Of a stretch of 5,223 nt of DNA, positions 1 through 5,201 are shown piece by piece. This DNA comes from Syntrophomonas sp. UBA4807 (GTDB lineage Bacteria; Bacillota; Syntrophomonadia; Syntrophomonadales; Syntrophomonadaceae), in contig DHGD01000132.1 of assembly GCA_002402575.1 (NCBI GenBank), positions 1-5,223 of the forward strand, read 5' to 3'. A model generated the notes under the pieces. That model was not told the DNA's origin and did not search any database. It saw only the letters and a list, made by a program, of their open reading frames with translations. The position numbers and the translations under genes are program-made. Numbering within the stretch: position 1 is the stretch's first letter; each line of letters opens with the position of its first letter.

Positions 1-1973
1 TGTTTTTTCATGGTTTCCCATTCTTCCACGGATAATAAATCAGCCTTGTCCAGTATGGTGCTGGGTATGGCAATCTTGCCGATATCGTGCAAGTCCGCTA
101 AAAGGCTTAAGGAATCCAGTTCGGGCTCACTCATCCTCATGCCCCTGCCGATCATAGTGGACATCTGCCGCAACCGGGCGGTATGTTCCTCGGTTTCGTG
201 GCTTTTCTCCCGCAGGGTGCGCTCCAGTGAGAGGATAAAGGAGCTGCGAATATTGCGACTCTCGATAAGCTTATTGCGATACATGCGGTCTTCAGCTTCA
301 CGCATCACATCTTCAAGGTCCTGCGTAATGTCGGTGCGGGTGGCCATACCCAGAGACAGGCTGACCTGATCAATAGCCTCCTCGGTTTTACGGCAGCTGT
401 TCTTGATGCGTTCACAAATCTCGTCTGCCGCCTCGGCATTGGTCATGGGGAGTAAGACCACAAATTCGTCGCCGCCCAGCCGGGCGATTATATCTTCCTT
501 GCGGCAGCAGGAGCGCAACACTTCGGCGGCTGCTTTTAGGACCGCATCTCCTTTTTGATGTCCAAAGGCATCGTTGATCAGTTTTAAACTGTTCAAGTCG
601 CCCATGATGATGCTCATGGGAAGCTGCCTTGACGTATCCAGCCGTTTCATTTCCTCCTGGAAAAAGGCTCGGTTGTAAAGGCCGGTAAGAGGGTCATTAA
701 AGCTCAGGTAGCGGATGCGTTCCTCTGCCTGTTTGCGCTCGCTGATCTCCTCACAGGCCACTATCACCTCGATTACTTTGCCAGTCTGGTCGTATACCGG
801 ATTAGCCTTATACTGCAGCCAAACCTCGCGTCCCCAGGAGGAAACGAAGTGAATCTCTCCGCTGCCTGATTTGCCTTCTTCTCCCGTTTCTAGCAGTTCG
901 TATTTGATTAAGGACATCTCTTTATCAGAAGCCGCCAGCTGATCCAGATGAGTCAGCTGTTCCTTGGAGGAAGCCCCCAATACCTGCAGCATATACTGGT
1001 TTAAGTCAGTGATATAGCCCTTGGTATCATAGCGGAACAGACCGATGGGATTATTCTCAAAAAGTGCCCGATAGCGCTGCTCGCTTTCCTCCAGGGCTTG
1101 ATTCTTCAAACACTGATCGGTAATGTCTTTGATTATTACCAGACTGCCCAGTTGATTTCCGGCACTGTCTTTGACCGGATAAGCCTGCTGGTCAAATATA
1201 CGCCCATCCTGGGCGTCTATCTCCCGACTGGTAACCGCCCCCTCATGATGCGACTTTACCACCAGGCATTGCGGGCAAGGCTCCTCACGCCCAAACCACA
1301 CCTTATAGCATTTTTCACCCAGGAACTGTCTGGAAGGAATGGGCTGCTGGTCCTCGCCCAGCTGGCTGCACCACACGATGCTATGCTGTGCATCTTCATA
1401 GACAACCATCTCCGACAAGCCGGCCAGGGCATTGTCAAAATCCTCCCGGCGGTGTGCCTGCTCAGTTCGGGGGTGCGCAATCCTGCGTCCCAGTCCCAGC
1501 GCCTTAATGGTGCGGCCCTTCTTATCCTGAAAAACCATCTTGCCGGAGATGCTAACCCAGTTCCAATCCCCCGAGCCGCTTTTTATGCGGCATTCGGTCT
1601 CATAATGCTTGTCCGGTCCCTCCACATAAGCCTGGGCGGCTTCGATTACAGCGTCAACATCCTCTTCATGGAACATTTCTTTCCATTCCCGCAGGGGACT
1701 CCGCCGTTCGCTCCATTGGTGGCCCAGAGTTCTGCCCCAGCTGTCATTTATGTAAACAGTGTTATCAAGCAGATTCCATTCCCACAAGAACTCCTGGCTG
1801 GCCCGCAAGGCATCGGCAGTCTGTGTCTCTCTGTCCAAAAGCTCAGCCTGGTCGCGCTTAAGCCGTTCGATCTCCTGCTGCAGGAGACTGTTTAATGCTG
1901 ACATTTCGCTGACAGCCTTGCGCATGGTGTTGATTTCATTGTTGAGCGTCTCGATGCGGTCCCAAGAATCCAT
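1..1973 (-). CDS. Multi-PAS GGDEF / HD-GYP cyclic-di-GMP signalling protein (3' end cut off by the window edge)
   Basis: The frame stays open from 1973 to position 1 without a stop, giving 657 residues and continuing outside the window. Visible order: coiled-coil-like N-terminus (about 1-55), three PAS-like sensor regions (about 56-165, 172-290 and 296-412), GGDEF domain (about 422-575), then the start of an HD-GYP domain. The GGDEF part has DPLTGLYNR (427-435), the metal Asp in GDLNSLKLIND (D459), the GGDEF signature at 500-504, and an RKED inhibitory I-site at 491-494 exactly five residues before it. The HD-GYP part has H597 and the HD pair H629-D630 in HDIGKIAIP; its GYP motif would lie beyond the edge. 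By family knowledge GGDEF makes c-di-GMP from GTP and HD-GYP hydrolyses it, so both activities look possible. No membrane segment is seen, so it is probably cytosolic. PAS 2 carries a Cys triad (C222, C233, C236). In-frame ATGs also exist at 1988 and 2030; 1973 is chosen because GGAG lies nine bases before it. The signal sensed is unknown. Confidence 0.93.
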   Translation of the reverse strand, partial: MDSWDRIETLNNEINTMRKAVSEMSALNSLLQQEIERLKRDQAELLDRETQTADALRASQEFLWEWNLLDNTVYINDSWGRTLGHQWSERRSPLREWKEMFHEEDVDAVIEAAQAYVEGPDKHYETECRIKSGSGDWNWVSISGKMVFQDKKGRTIKALGLGRRIAHPRTEQAHRREDFDNALAGLSEMVVYEDAQHSIVWCSQLGEDQQPIPSRQFLGEKCYKVWFGREEPCPQCLVVKSHHEGAVTSREIDAQDGRIFDQQAYPVKDSAGNQLGSLVIIKDITDQCLKNQALEESEQRYRALFENNPIGLFRYDTKGYITDLNQYMLQVLGASSKEQLTHLDQLAASDKEMSLIKYELLETGEEGKSGSGEIHFVSSWGREVWLQYKANPVYDQTGKVIEVIVACEEISERKQAEERIRYLSFNDPLTGLYNRAFFQEEMKRLDTSRQLPMSIIMGDLNSLKLINDAFGHQKGDAVLKAAAEVLRSCCRKEDIIARLGGDEFVVLLPMTNAEAADEICERIKNSCRKTEEAIDQVSLSLGMATRTDITQDLEDVMREAEDRMYRNKLIESRNIRSSFILSLERTLREKSHETEEHTARLRQMSTMIGRGMRMSEPELDSLSLLADLHDIGKIAIPSTILDKADLLSVEEWETMKK

Positions 1974-1982
1974 CTTGATTTG

Positions 1983-1986
1983 CTCC
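1983..1986 (-). promoter_or_regulatory. Ribosome binding site deciding the start of the GGDEF/HD-GYP gene
   Basis: GGAG on the minus strand lies nine bases before the ATG at 1973. The two upstream in-frame ATGs (1988 and 2030) have no purine-rich sequence at a suitable distance, and the one at 2030 would directly abut the TATAAT box. This supports 1973 as the start. The site is only moderately strong. Confidence 0.5.
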
Positions 1987-2030
1987 ATCTGTCGTATTCG
2001 GCAAAGGCAGGTCGGTGCAAGTTGCAACAT

Positions 2031-2080
2031 ATTATACTATATATAGTACTATTCTACTTCTTGGACATTAATCCTGCAAG
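2031..2080 (-). promoter_or_regulatory. Possible promoter region of the GGDEF/HD-GYP gene
   Basis: On the minus strand a perfect TATAAT hexamer lies at 2036-2031, which would start transcription near 2024 and give a leader of about 50 bases. No good -35 box lies 16-18 bases upstream of it. An alternative pair is TTGCAG followed after 17 bases by TAGAAT, but that -35 matches consensus at only three positions. The region is AT-rich and includes a 14-bp palindrome overlapping the -10 box. A promoter here is likely, but its exact form is not settled. Confidence 0.35.
2035..2048. repeat. 14-bp perfect palindrome at the putative promoter
   Basis: TACTATATATAGTA reads the same on both strands. It overlaps the first two bases of the TATAAT hexamer at 2036-2031 and covers most of the spacer upstream of it. 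TAGTACTA, a second small palindrome, overlaps its right side (2044-2051). Placement at a promoter is what an operator would show, but AT-rich palindromes also arise by chance. Confidence 0.5.
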
Positions 2081-2327
2081 CGTTTAGTAAACAACGACTG
2101 TTATTATCTGGCCAATAGTCCTATATATGTTCAAATCAACATTCCATAATTACTTTATATTTCATGCCCTTTAATAATCATATATGTGCGGTTAACTATA
2201 CACACTCCAATCCTGCCCATCTCAATCGGTATTAAGCCTGAGGATGAAAAAGATTGCTCCTATTCACCCCCAGTAGGCAGATACGCTACCTGTTAAGCAG
2301 CATTCCTGGCCCGCCCCATGACGGTCT

Positions 2328-2354
2328 AAAAACAAGCTGGGAATCATCCTCCCA
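2328..2354 (-). terminator. Possible weak terminator after sigK
   Basis: Beginning eight bases after the sigK stop, the minus strand forms TGGGA / TCCCA arms (2354-2350 and 2342-2338) around a 7-base loop, followed after a few bases by GTTTTT. The 5-bp stem is short for an intrinsic terminator, but its position and the T-run fit. Confidence 0.4.
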
Positions 2355-2362
2355 TCACGATA

Positions 2363-3061
2363 TTAGGCCTGCGCAGTTATCTCACTGATAAGTTTCTTTA
2401 GAGCGCGTTTTTCTATCCGGGATACATAGGACCTGGATATGCCCATTTTCCTGGCAATCTCCCGCTGCGTTTCCTTAAGCCCATTAAACAGACCATAGCG
2501 CATCTCAATAACCTGTTTTTCGCGCCGGGAAAGTATATCTATAGTGCTGCGCACTTTTTCTTCCTGTAATTTAACCTCTACGCTGTCAATTATCTCGTTG
2601 TCAGTTGTCAATACATCTATCAGGGAGATTTCGTTGCCTTCTTTGTCAAAACCGATAGGGTCGTAAATAGATACTTCTTGCTTTAGCTTCTTAGTATTGC
2701 GCAGGTGCATCAGCACCTCGTTTTCAATGCAACGCGCCGCATACGTTGCCAGCCTTACGGCCCGCTCGTCATTGTAGGTCTTGATGGCCTTTATCAATCC
2801 GATGGTACCTATTGAAATCAAGTCTTCCATGTCTTCGCCGCTGTTCTCGTATTTTCTGACCACATGCGCCACAAGTCTGAGATTGTGCTCTATGAGGATG
2901 TTGCGGGCATCTTCGCTGCCTTGTTTGAGCAGCGACAATTGCGTCTTCTCATCCTCTTCTTTCAACGGTTGGGGAAACACCTGATTGTTTAAATAGGCAA
3001 AGAGCAGAAAACTTCCCTTAAGCACTGTCACTAAGGCTACAAACCCGGTGAGTATGCTCAA
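2363..3061 (-). CDS. sigK: RNA polymerase sporulation sigma factor sigma-K, pro-form
   Basis: This 232-residue protein is closely similar, by recognition, to Bacillus pro-sigma-K: FPQPL (29-33), ARNILIEHNLRLVAHVVRKYEN (52-73, with substitutions), the core-binding region 2 with EDLISIGTIGLIKAI (79-93) and ATYAARCIENE (105-115), DPIGFDKEGNEISLIDVL (134-151), and the region 4 helix-turn-helix TQREIARKMGISRSYVSRIE (198-217). In the known system sigma-K directs late mother-cell transcription for cortex, coat and lysis genes. The first 20-odd residues (MSILTGFVALVTVLKGSFLL) are hydrophobic and match the membrane-targeting pro-sequence removed by the SpoIVFB protease; cleavage would fall near residues 21-23 by analogy. 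The gene is continuous through the CIENE region, where B. subtilis carries the skin element. The start is TTG, supported by GGAGG seven bases upstream; the nearby ATG lies inside that ribosome binding site. It probably has its own promoter and a weak terminator downstream. Confidence 0.96.
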   Translation of the reverse strand: MSILTGFVALVTVLKGSFLLFAYLNNQVFPQPLKEEDEKTQLSLLKQGSEDARNILIEHNLRLVAHVVRKYENSGEDMEDLISIGTIGLIKAIKTYNDERAVRLATYAARCIENEVLMHLRNTKKLKQEVSIYDPIGFDKEGNEISLIDVLTTDNEIIDSVEVKLQEEKVRSTIDILSRREKQVIEMRYGLFNGLKETQREIARKMGISRSYVSRIEKRALKKLISEITAQA

Positions 3062-3067
3062 AATACC

Positions 3068-3073
3068 ACCTCC
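3068..3073 (-). promoter_or_regulatory. Strong ribosome binding site fixing the TTG start of sigK
   Basis: GGAGGT on the minus strand is followed by a spacer of seven bases, counted from GGAGG, and then TTG at 3061. The only nearby ATG overlaps this GGAGG and so cannot use it. The bases just after it (TGGTATTTTGA, 3068-3058) form one arm of an 11-bp inverted repeat. Confidence 0.75.
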
Positions 3074-3092
3074 ATAATTTAGAGCGCCTTAC

Positions 3093-3121
3093 ATCATATG
3101 TGTCCGTGCGATGAAAAGTTC
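3093..3121 (-). promoter_or_regulatory. Possible sigma-E-type promoter of sigK
   Basis: On the minus strand CATATGAT (3100-3093) matches six of eight positions of the sigma-E -10 consensus CATACAAT. Fourteen bases upstream, GAACTTT (3121-3115) matches about five of seven positions of the -35 consensus KMATATT. Transcription would start near 3087, some 26 bases before the TTG start. In Bacillus, sigK is transcribed by sigma-E with SpoIIID, which makes this reading reasonable. The match is partial and rests on consensus sequences recalled from Bacillus. Confidence 0.35.
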
Positions 3122-3204
3122 CTATTTTTGAAGGTATTTTTTGGTATTTTGACCGTGTCCATTATAAGGGAGCTTGATTTTAGGAGGGTTGAGAAACAAT
3201 GCTG

Positions 3205-3234
3205 ATACGTTGGCCGGAGATACGCCTAACGTAT
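3205..3234 (-). terminator. Stem-loop downstream of the PHP phosphoesterase gene
   Basis: Eleven bases after the stop codon, the minus strand carries ATACGTT-A-GGC and GCC-AACGTAT arms: a 10-bp stem with one bulged A and a 9-base loop. It lacks a clean T-run (the following bases include ATTGTTTCTC), so it may be a poor intrinsic terminator, a Rho-type signal or a 3'-end stabilising hairpin. Confidence 0.35.
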
Positions 3235-3244
3235 TTGTCACTGC

Positions 3245-4051
3245 TTATATAATCTTGATGAACTCAGGTTGGCGTTGTTTAAATATTGTGAGATACTTGT
3301 ATCCCAAGTCTACCAGGGTCTGATAGGCATACTGGAACCGGCAGCATATGTCCTCCGGGAAATGGGCGTCTGAGCCAACCGTCACGATTTCCCCGCCCAG
3401 CTGCCGATAGCGTTTCAATATCTCTTTCTGCGGGTGCAGTTGTTTCAAGCCGTATCGGAATCCGGAGGTGTTTACCTCCAGCCCTTTGCCCAGATATATG
3501 AGGCGGCGCAGGATCTCATCCAGCATATCAGAATAGTCGCGGTAATGCAGCTGTTTTACCGGGTAATCGCCATAGCGCACGATAAAATCGAGATGTCCGT
3601 AAACATCAAAATCATCCATATGGCCAATGCCTTGCAGAACATTCAGAAAATAGCGTTCATAGGCAGTTTGGGGAGTCTTGCCCTCAAAAAAGGCGCCAGT
3701 GTAAAAGTCCAGATTATCTGCCATATGGGTGGAACATATAACAAATTCAAAAGGATAACTCTTTAACAGTTTTTTAATGCGTTCCTGAAGGTGAGGCTGA
3801 TAGCCGATCTCCACCCCCATCAGCAGGTCTATCTTATCCCGAAAGCGAGCTTTCAGCTCATCGAACTCCTGTTTATAAGCTGCAAAGTCTATCATTTCGA
3901 AATTGGGATCGGCATAGTCATAATCCACATGGTCGGTGAATACAAGCTGTTTTAATTGCATATCCGCCGCCTGCTGCGCCATAGCAGACATTGGGGCTTC
4001 ACTATCCCCTGAATACGCGGTATGAGTGTGATAATCGGCAAAAAATAGCAT
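3245..4051 (-). CDS. PHP-domain phosphoesterase, HisJ (histidinol-phosphatase) family
   Basis: From the ATG at 4051 the protein has 268 residues, close to the usual HisJ length. PHP metal-binding motifs are all present (ATG numbering): DYHTHT with H8 and H10, FTDH with H41, GVEIGYQP with E81, CSTHM with H109, GHLDFIVRYGDY with H153, and GSDAHFP with D228 and H230. These fit a trinuclear metal site. The SGFRYG segment near 196-201 resembles a conserved substrate-binding stretch of the family. HisJ enzymes remove phosphate from L-histidinol phosphate in histidine synthesis, in the cytoplasm. No other his gene is nearby, so another small phosphate ester as substrate is possible. The frame also offers TTG at 4057, two codons upstream; AGGAGG (4067-4062) is ten bases from the ATG and only four from the TTG, so ATG is preferred but not certain. 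It appears to have its own sigma-A promoter, with a hairpin in the leader. Confidence 0.9.
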   Translation of the reverse strand: MLFFADYHTHTAYSGDSEAPMSAMAQQAADMQLKQLVFTDHVDYDYADPNFEMIDFAAYKQEFDELKARFRDKIDLLMGVEIGYQPHLQERIKKLLKSYPFEFVICSTHMADNLDFYTGAFFEGKTPQTAYERYFLNVLQGIGHMDDFDVYGHLDFIVRYGDYPVKQLHYRDYSDMLDEILRRLIYLGKGLEVNTSGFRYGLKQLHPQKEILKRYRQLGGEIVTVGSDAHFPEDICCRFQYAYQTLVDLGYKYLTIFKQRQPEFIKII

Positions 4052-4061
4052 TGCCAAGCTC

Positions 4062-4067
4062 CCTCCT
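4062..4067 (-). promoter_or_regulatory. Ribosome binding site of the PHP phosphoesterase gene
   Basis: A full AGGAGG lies on the minus strand, ten bases before ATG 4051 and four bases before TTG 4057. The spacing is slightly long for the first and short for the second, so it leaves the start choice open by two codons. A hairpin ends seven bases upstream. Confidence 0.7.
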
Positions 4068-4074
4068 GGCCATA

Positions 4075-4096
4075 TCGCAGCATTGCTGCATTGCGA
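4075..4096 (-). repeat. Hairpin with GCAA tetraloop in the leader of the PHP gene
   Basis: On the minus strand the arms TCGCA-(AT)-GCA and TGC-TGCGA enclose a GCAA loop, a GNRA-type tetraloop. The stem has eight pairs with a two-base bulge. It lies downstream of the predicted transcription start (about 4124) and seven bases before the AGGAGG, so it should be part of the mRNA leader. It may affect translation or mRNA stability; no riboswitch class is recognised. Confidence 0.5.
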
Positions 4097-4130
4097 CTTT
4101 CATTAGCATTTGTCAGATCTCAACATTTAT

Positions 4131-4159
4131 ATAATATTCCTAATCAGCTGCGCTATCAA
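4131..4159 (-). promoter_or_regulatory. Sigma-A promoter of the PHP phosphoesterase gene
   Basis: On the minus strand TTGATA (4159-4154) is followed after exactly 17 bases by TATTAT (4136-4131), each differing from consensus at one position. Predicted transcription starts near 4124, giving a leader of about 70 bases that contains the 4096-4075 hairpin. This separates the gene from the upstream deacetylase. Confidence 0.65.
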
Positions 4160-4193
4160 GAAGGGTGAGACGATTGGCCAGGCAAGGAGGGCG

Positions 4194-5096
4194 CTATGAG
4201 AACAAGGCAAGATCATACCCTTGTGCCTTGAGATCAGTGAGGAGCTTATCCAAGGCCTGGGTATTGCTTTGTGATACGGCATGCAGCAGGATAACCGCAC
4301 CGGGATGAATGTTGTTCATCACCTCGCGGTAGGATACCTCTGCACCAGGTTGTTGATTGGGGTCCCAATCCTTAAAGGCCAGGCTCCAAAACACCGTGCT
4401 GTACCCCAGACGGTCGGTTTGAGCCAGGCTGAATTCTGAATAGCGGCCCATGGGGGGGCGCAGATACGGGTCCAGCGAGACACCGGTTAATTTTTGATAA
4501 GCCTCCTCCAACTGTCGCAGTTCCTGTTCGATCTGGGCGGCAGTCAGGGTACTCATATCAGGATGGTTCCAGGTGTGATTGCATACCAGGTGCCCCTCCT
4601 GGTGCATGCGCAAGACCAGGTCCGGACGGGTCTTGATGTACTGGCCGGTGATAAAGAAGGCGGCTTTAACATCATGCTTTTTCAAAGTATCCAATATCGC
4701 CGGAGTATAACCCAATTCATAGCCACAATCAAAGGTCAGATAGATTCTGTTGGTGTTGTTGGGCAAAACGTAGAAGGCCTGATGATTTTTTAGCCAGCCG
4801 GCTGTCTCTGCAGGCGCCCCGGGGGTGGTATGCTGGTTGTTGCGGCGAAAATACCAGTCATATCCCGATGCAGCCTTCGGTTGCTCGGGTTCTGCGGGCG
4901 CAGGATCAACCTTTGGGGATGGCTGGACTGCGGGAGCCTCAACCGGTACGGGTAGCCCTGCCGGATCATTGGAAGGATGGGACGGCGGGGCGAAGACGGG
5001 TTGTGCAGGGGGTTCTTGGCTGAAAGGAAAAATGGCACAGGAGGATGCTGATACCATTAAAAAAACAATTAGAATAGATAAAAACCATCTTTTCAT
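4194..5096 (-). CDS. pdaA: PdaA-type polysaccharide deacetylase (spore cortex muramic-delta-lactam synthesis)
   Basis: This 300-residue protein resembles B. subtilis PdaA through its catalytic half. An N-terminal hydrophobic segment (about 3-16) ends in SASSC with Cys20, a possible but weak lipobox. A Pro/Ala-rich linker (about 28-75) follows. The NodB-type deacetylase domain has TFDCGYE (121-127, catalytic D123), zinc-binding HTWNH (H174 and H178), LRPPMG (212-217), FKDWD (241-245) and LLHAVS (270-275 with H272). YDWYF (79-83) matches the SWYF segment before the PdaA domain. In the known system PdaA removes the N-acetyl group from muramic acid after CwlD action, allowing muramic-delta-lactam to form in the spore cortex, which is needed for germination. 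The enzyme acts outside the membrane. Position 124 is Cys, where classic deacetylases have a metal-binding Asp and B. subtilis PdaA has Asn. The protein stops shortly after the last motif, a little shorter at its C-terminus than B. subtilis PdaA. ATG 5096 has GGGG seven bases upstream. No sharp promoter was found. Confidence 0.88.
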   Translation of the reverse strand: MKRWFLSILIVFLMVSASSCAIFPFSQEPPAQPVFAPPSHPSNDPAGLPVPVEAPAVQPSPKVDPAPAEPEQPKAASGYDWYFRRNNQHTTPGAPAETAGWLKNHQAFYVLPNNTNRIYLTFDCGYELGYTPAILDTLKKHDVKAAFFITGQYIKTRPDLVLRMHQEGHLVCNHTWNHPDMSTLTAAQIEQELRQLEEAYQKLTGVSLDPYLRPPMGRYSEFSLAQTDRLGYSTVFWSLAFKDWDPNQQPGAEVSYREVMNNIHPGAVILLHAVSQSNTQALDKLLTDLKAQGYDLALFS

Positions 5097-5103
5097 GCCG
5101 TCG

Positions 5104-5110
5104 CCCCTTT
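5104..5110 (-). promoter_or_regulatory. Ribosome binding site of pdaA
   Basis: AAAGGGG on the minus strand lies seven bases before ATG 5096. It is a weaker match than the AGGAGG sites of the two downstream genes. It sits in a G-rich run (5120-5104) containing three G-tracts, which could fold and limit access. Confidence 0.45.
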
Positions 5111-5201
5111 GCCCCTGCCCTCATGATAGCATAGCCTGCAAATAAGTCACTTGGAAAATATCGTTATAAGGGATGGACCCGCAAACCATGCCAACAATAA
5201 A

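Larger units (their letters stand above)
1974..2362. other. Gene-free spacer between sigK and the GGDEF/HD-GYP gene
   Basis: About 390 bases with no credible open reading frame on either strand. The part nearest the GGDEF gene (roughly 2030-2210) is AT-rich and holds its promoter and leader, a palindrome at 2035-2048, and small inverted repeats (GTTTAGTAAAC at 2082-2092, and ATGTT/AACAT arms near 2127-2142). The part nearest sigK (2215-2360) is less AT-rich and holds a weak terminator for sigK. I looked for the hallmarks of the common c-di-GMP riboswitches on the minus strand and did not recognise them. Confidence 0.6.
3058..3152. repeat. 11-bp inverted repeat spanning the sigK leader and start codon
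   Basis: TCAAAATACCA at 3058-3068 is the exact reverse complement of TGGTATTTTGA at 3142-3152. In a minus-strand transcript the upstream arm (3152-3142) could pair with the arm holding the spacer and the TTG start codon (3068-3058). A third, partial copy (GGTATTTT at 3133-3140) repeats the upstream arm with a 10-base period. If transcription starts near 3087, as the sigma-E-like promoter suggests, the upstream arm is not in the mRNA and the repeat would be a DNA-level feature. Confidence 0.6.

Noticed and set aside
10..369. A 119-codon plus-strand open frame
   Set aside because: It is antisense to the GGDEF/HD-GYP coding region; the translation is Ser/Arg-rich and lacks motifs, typical of a shadow.
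1098..1895. A 265-codon plus-strand open frame
   Set aside because: It lies wholly antisense to the PAS region of the GGDEF/HD-GYP gene, whose minus-strand frame has clear domain motifs. The plus-strand translation shows no recognisable family.
2246..2276. A ten-codon plus-strand mini-frame beginning ATGAAAAAGATT
   Set aside because: It is very short, with no clear ribosome binding site and no sign of conservation.
1974..2362. A c-di-GMP riboswitch in the spacer before the c-di-GMP signalling gene
   Set aside because: I looked on the minus strand for hallmarks of the two known classes and did not recognise their conserved cores. A covariance search would settle it.
3161..3189. A sigma-A promoter using TATAAT at 3166-3161 upstream of sigK
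   Set aside because: The -10 is perfect, but the bases 16-18 upstream (CCCTCC-type) do not resemble a -35 box, so it is mentioned only within a finding.
3434..3766. A plus-strand open frame opposite the PHP gene
   Set aside because: It overlaps the conserved PHP coding sequence entirely and has no convincing ribosome binding site or family features.
4825..5145. A Gly/Ser-rich plus-strand open frame
   Set aside because: It mirrors the Pro/Ala-rich linker codons of the deacetylase on the other strand.
5097..5201. A sigma-G or sigma-A promoter for pdaA
   Set aside because: Candidate boxes (TATGCT, TATAAC, GCATG) exist, but none pairs with a good partner at correct spacing.
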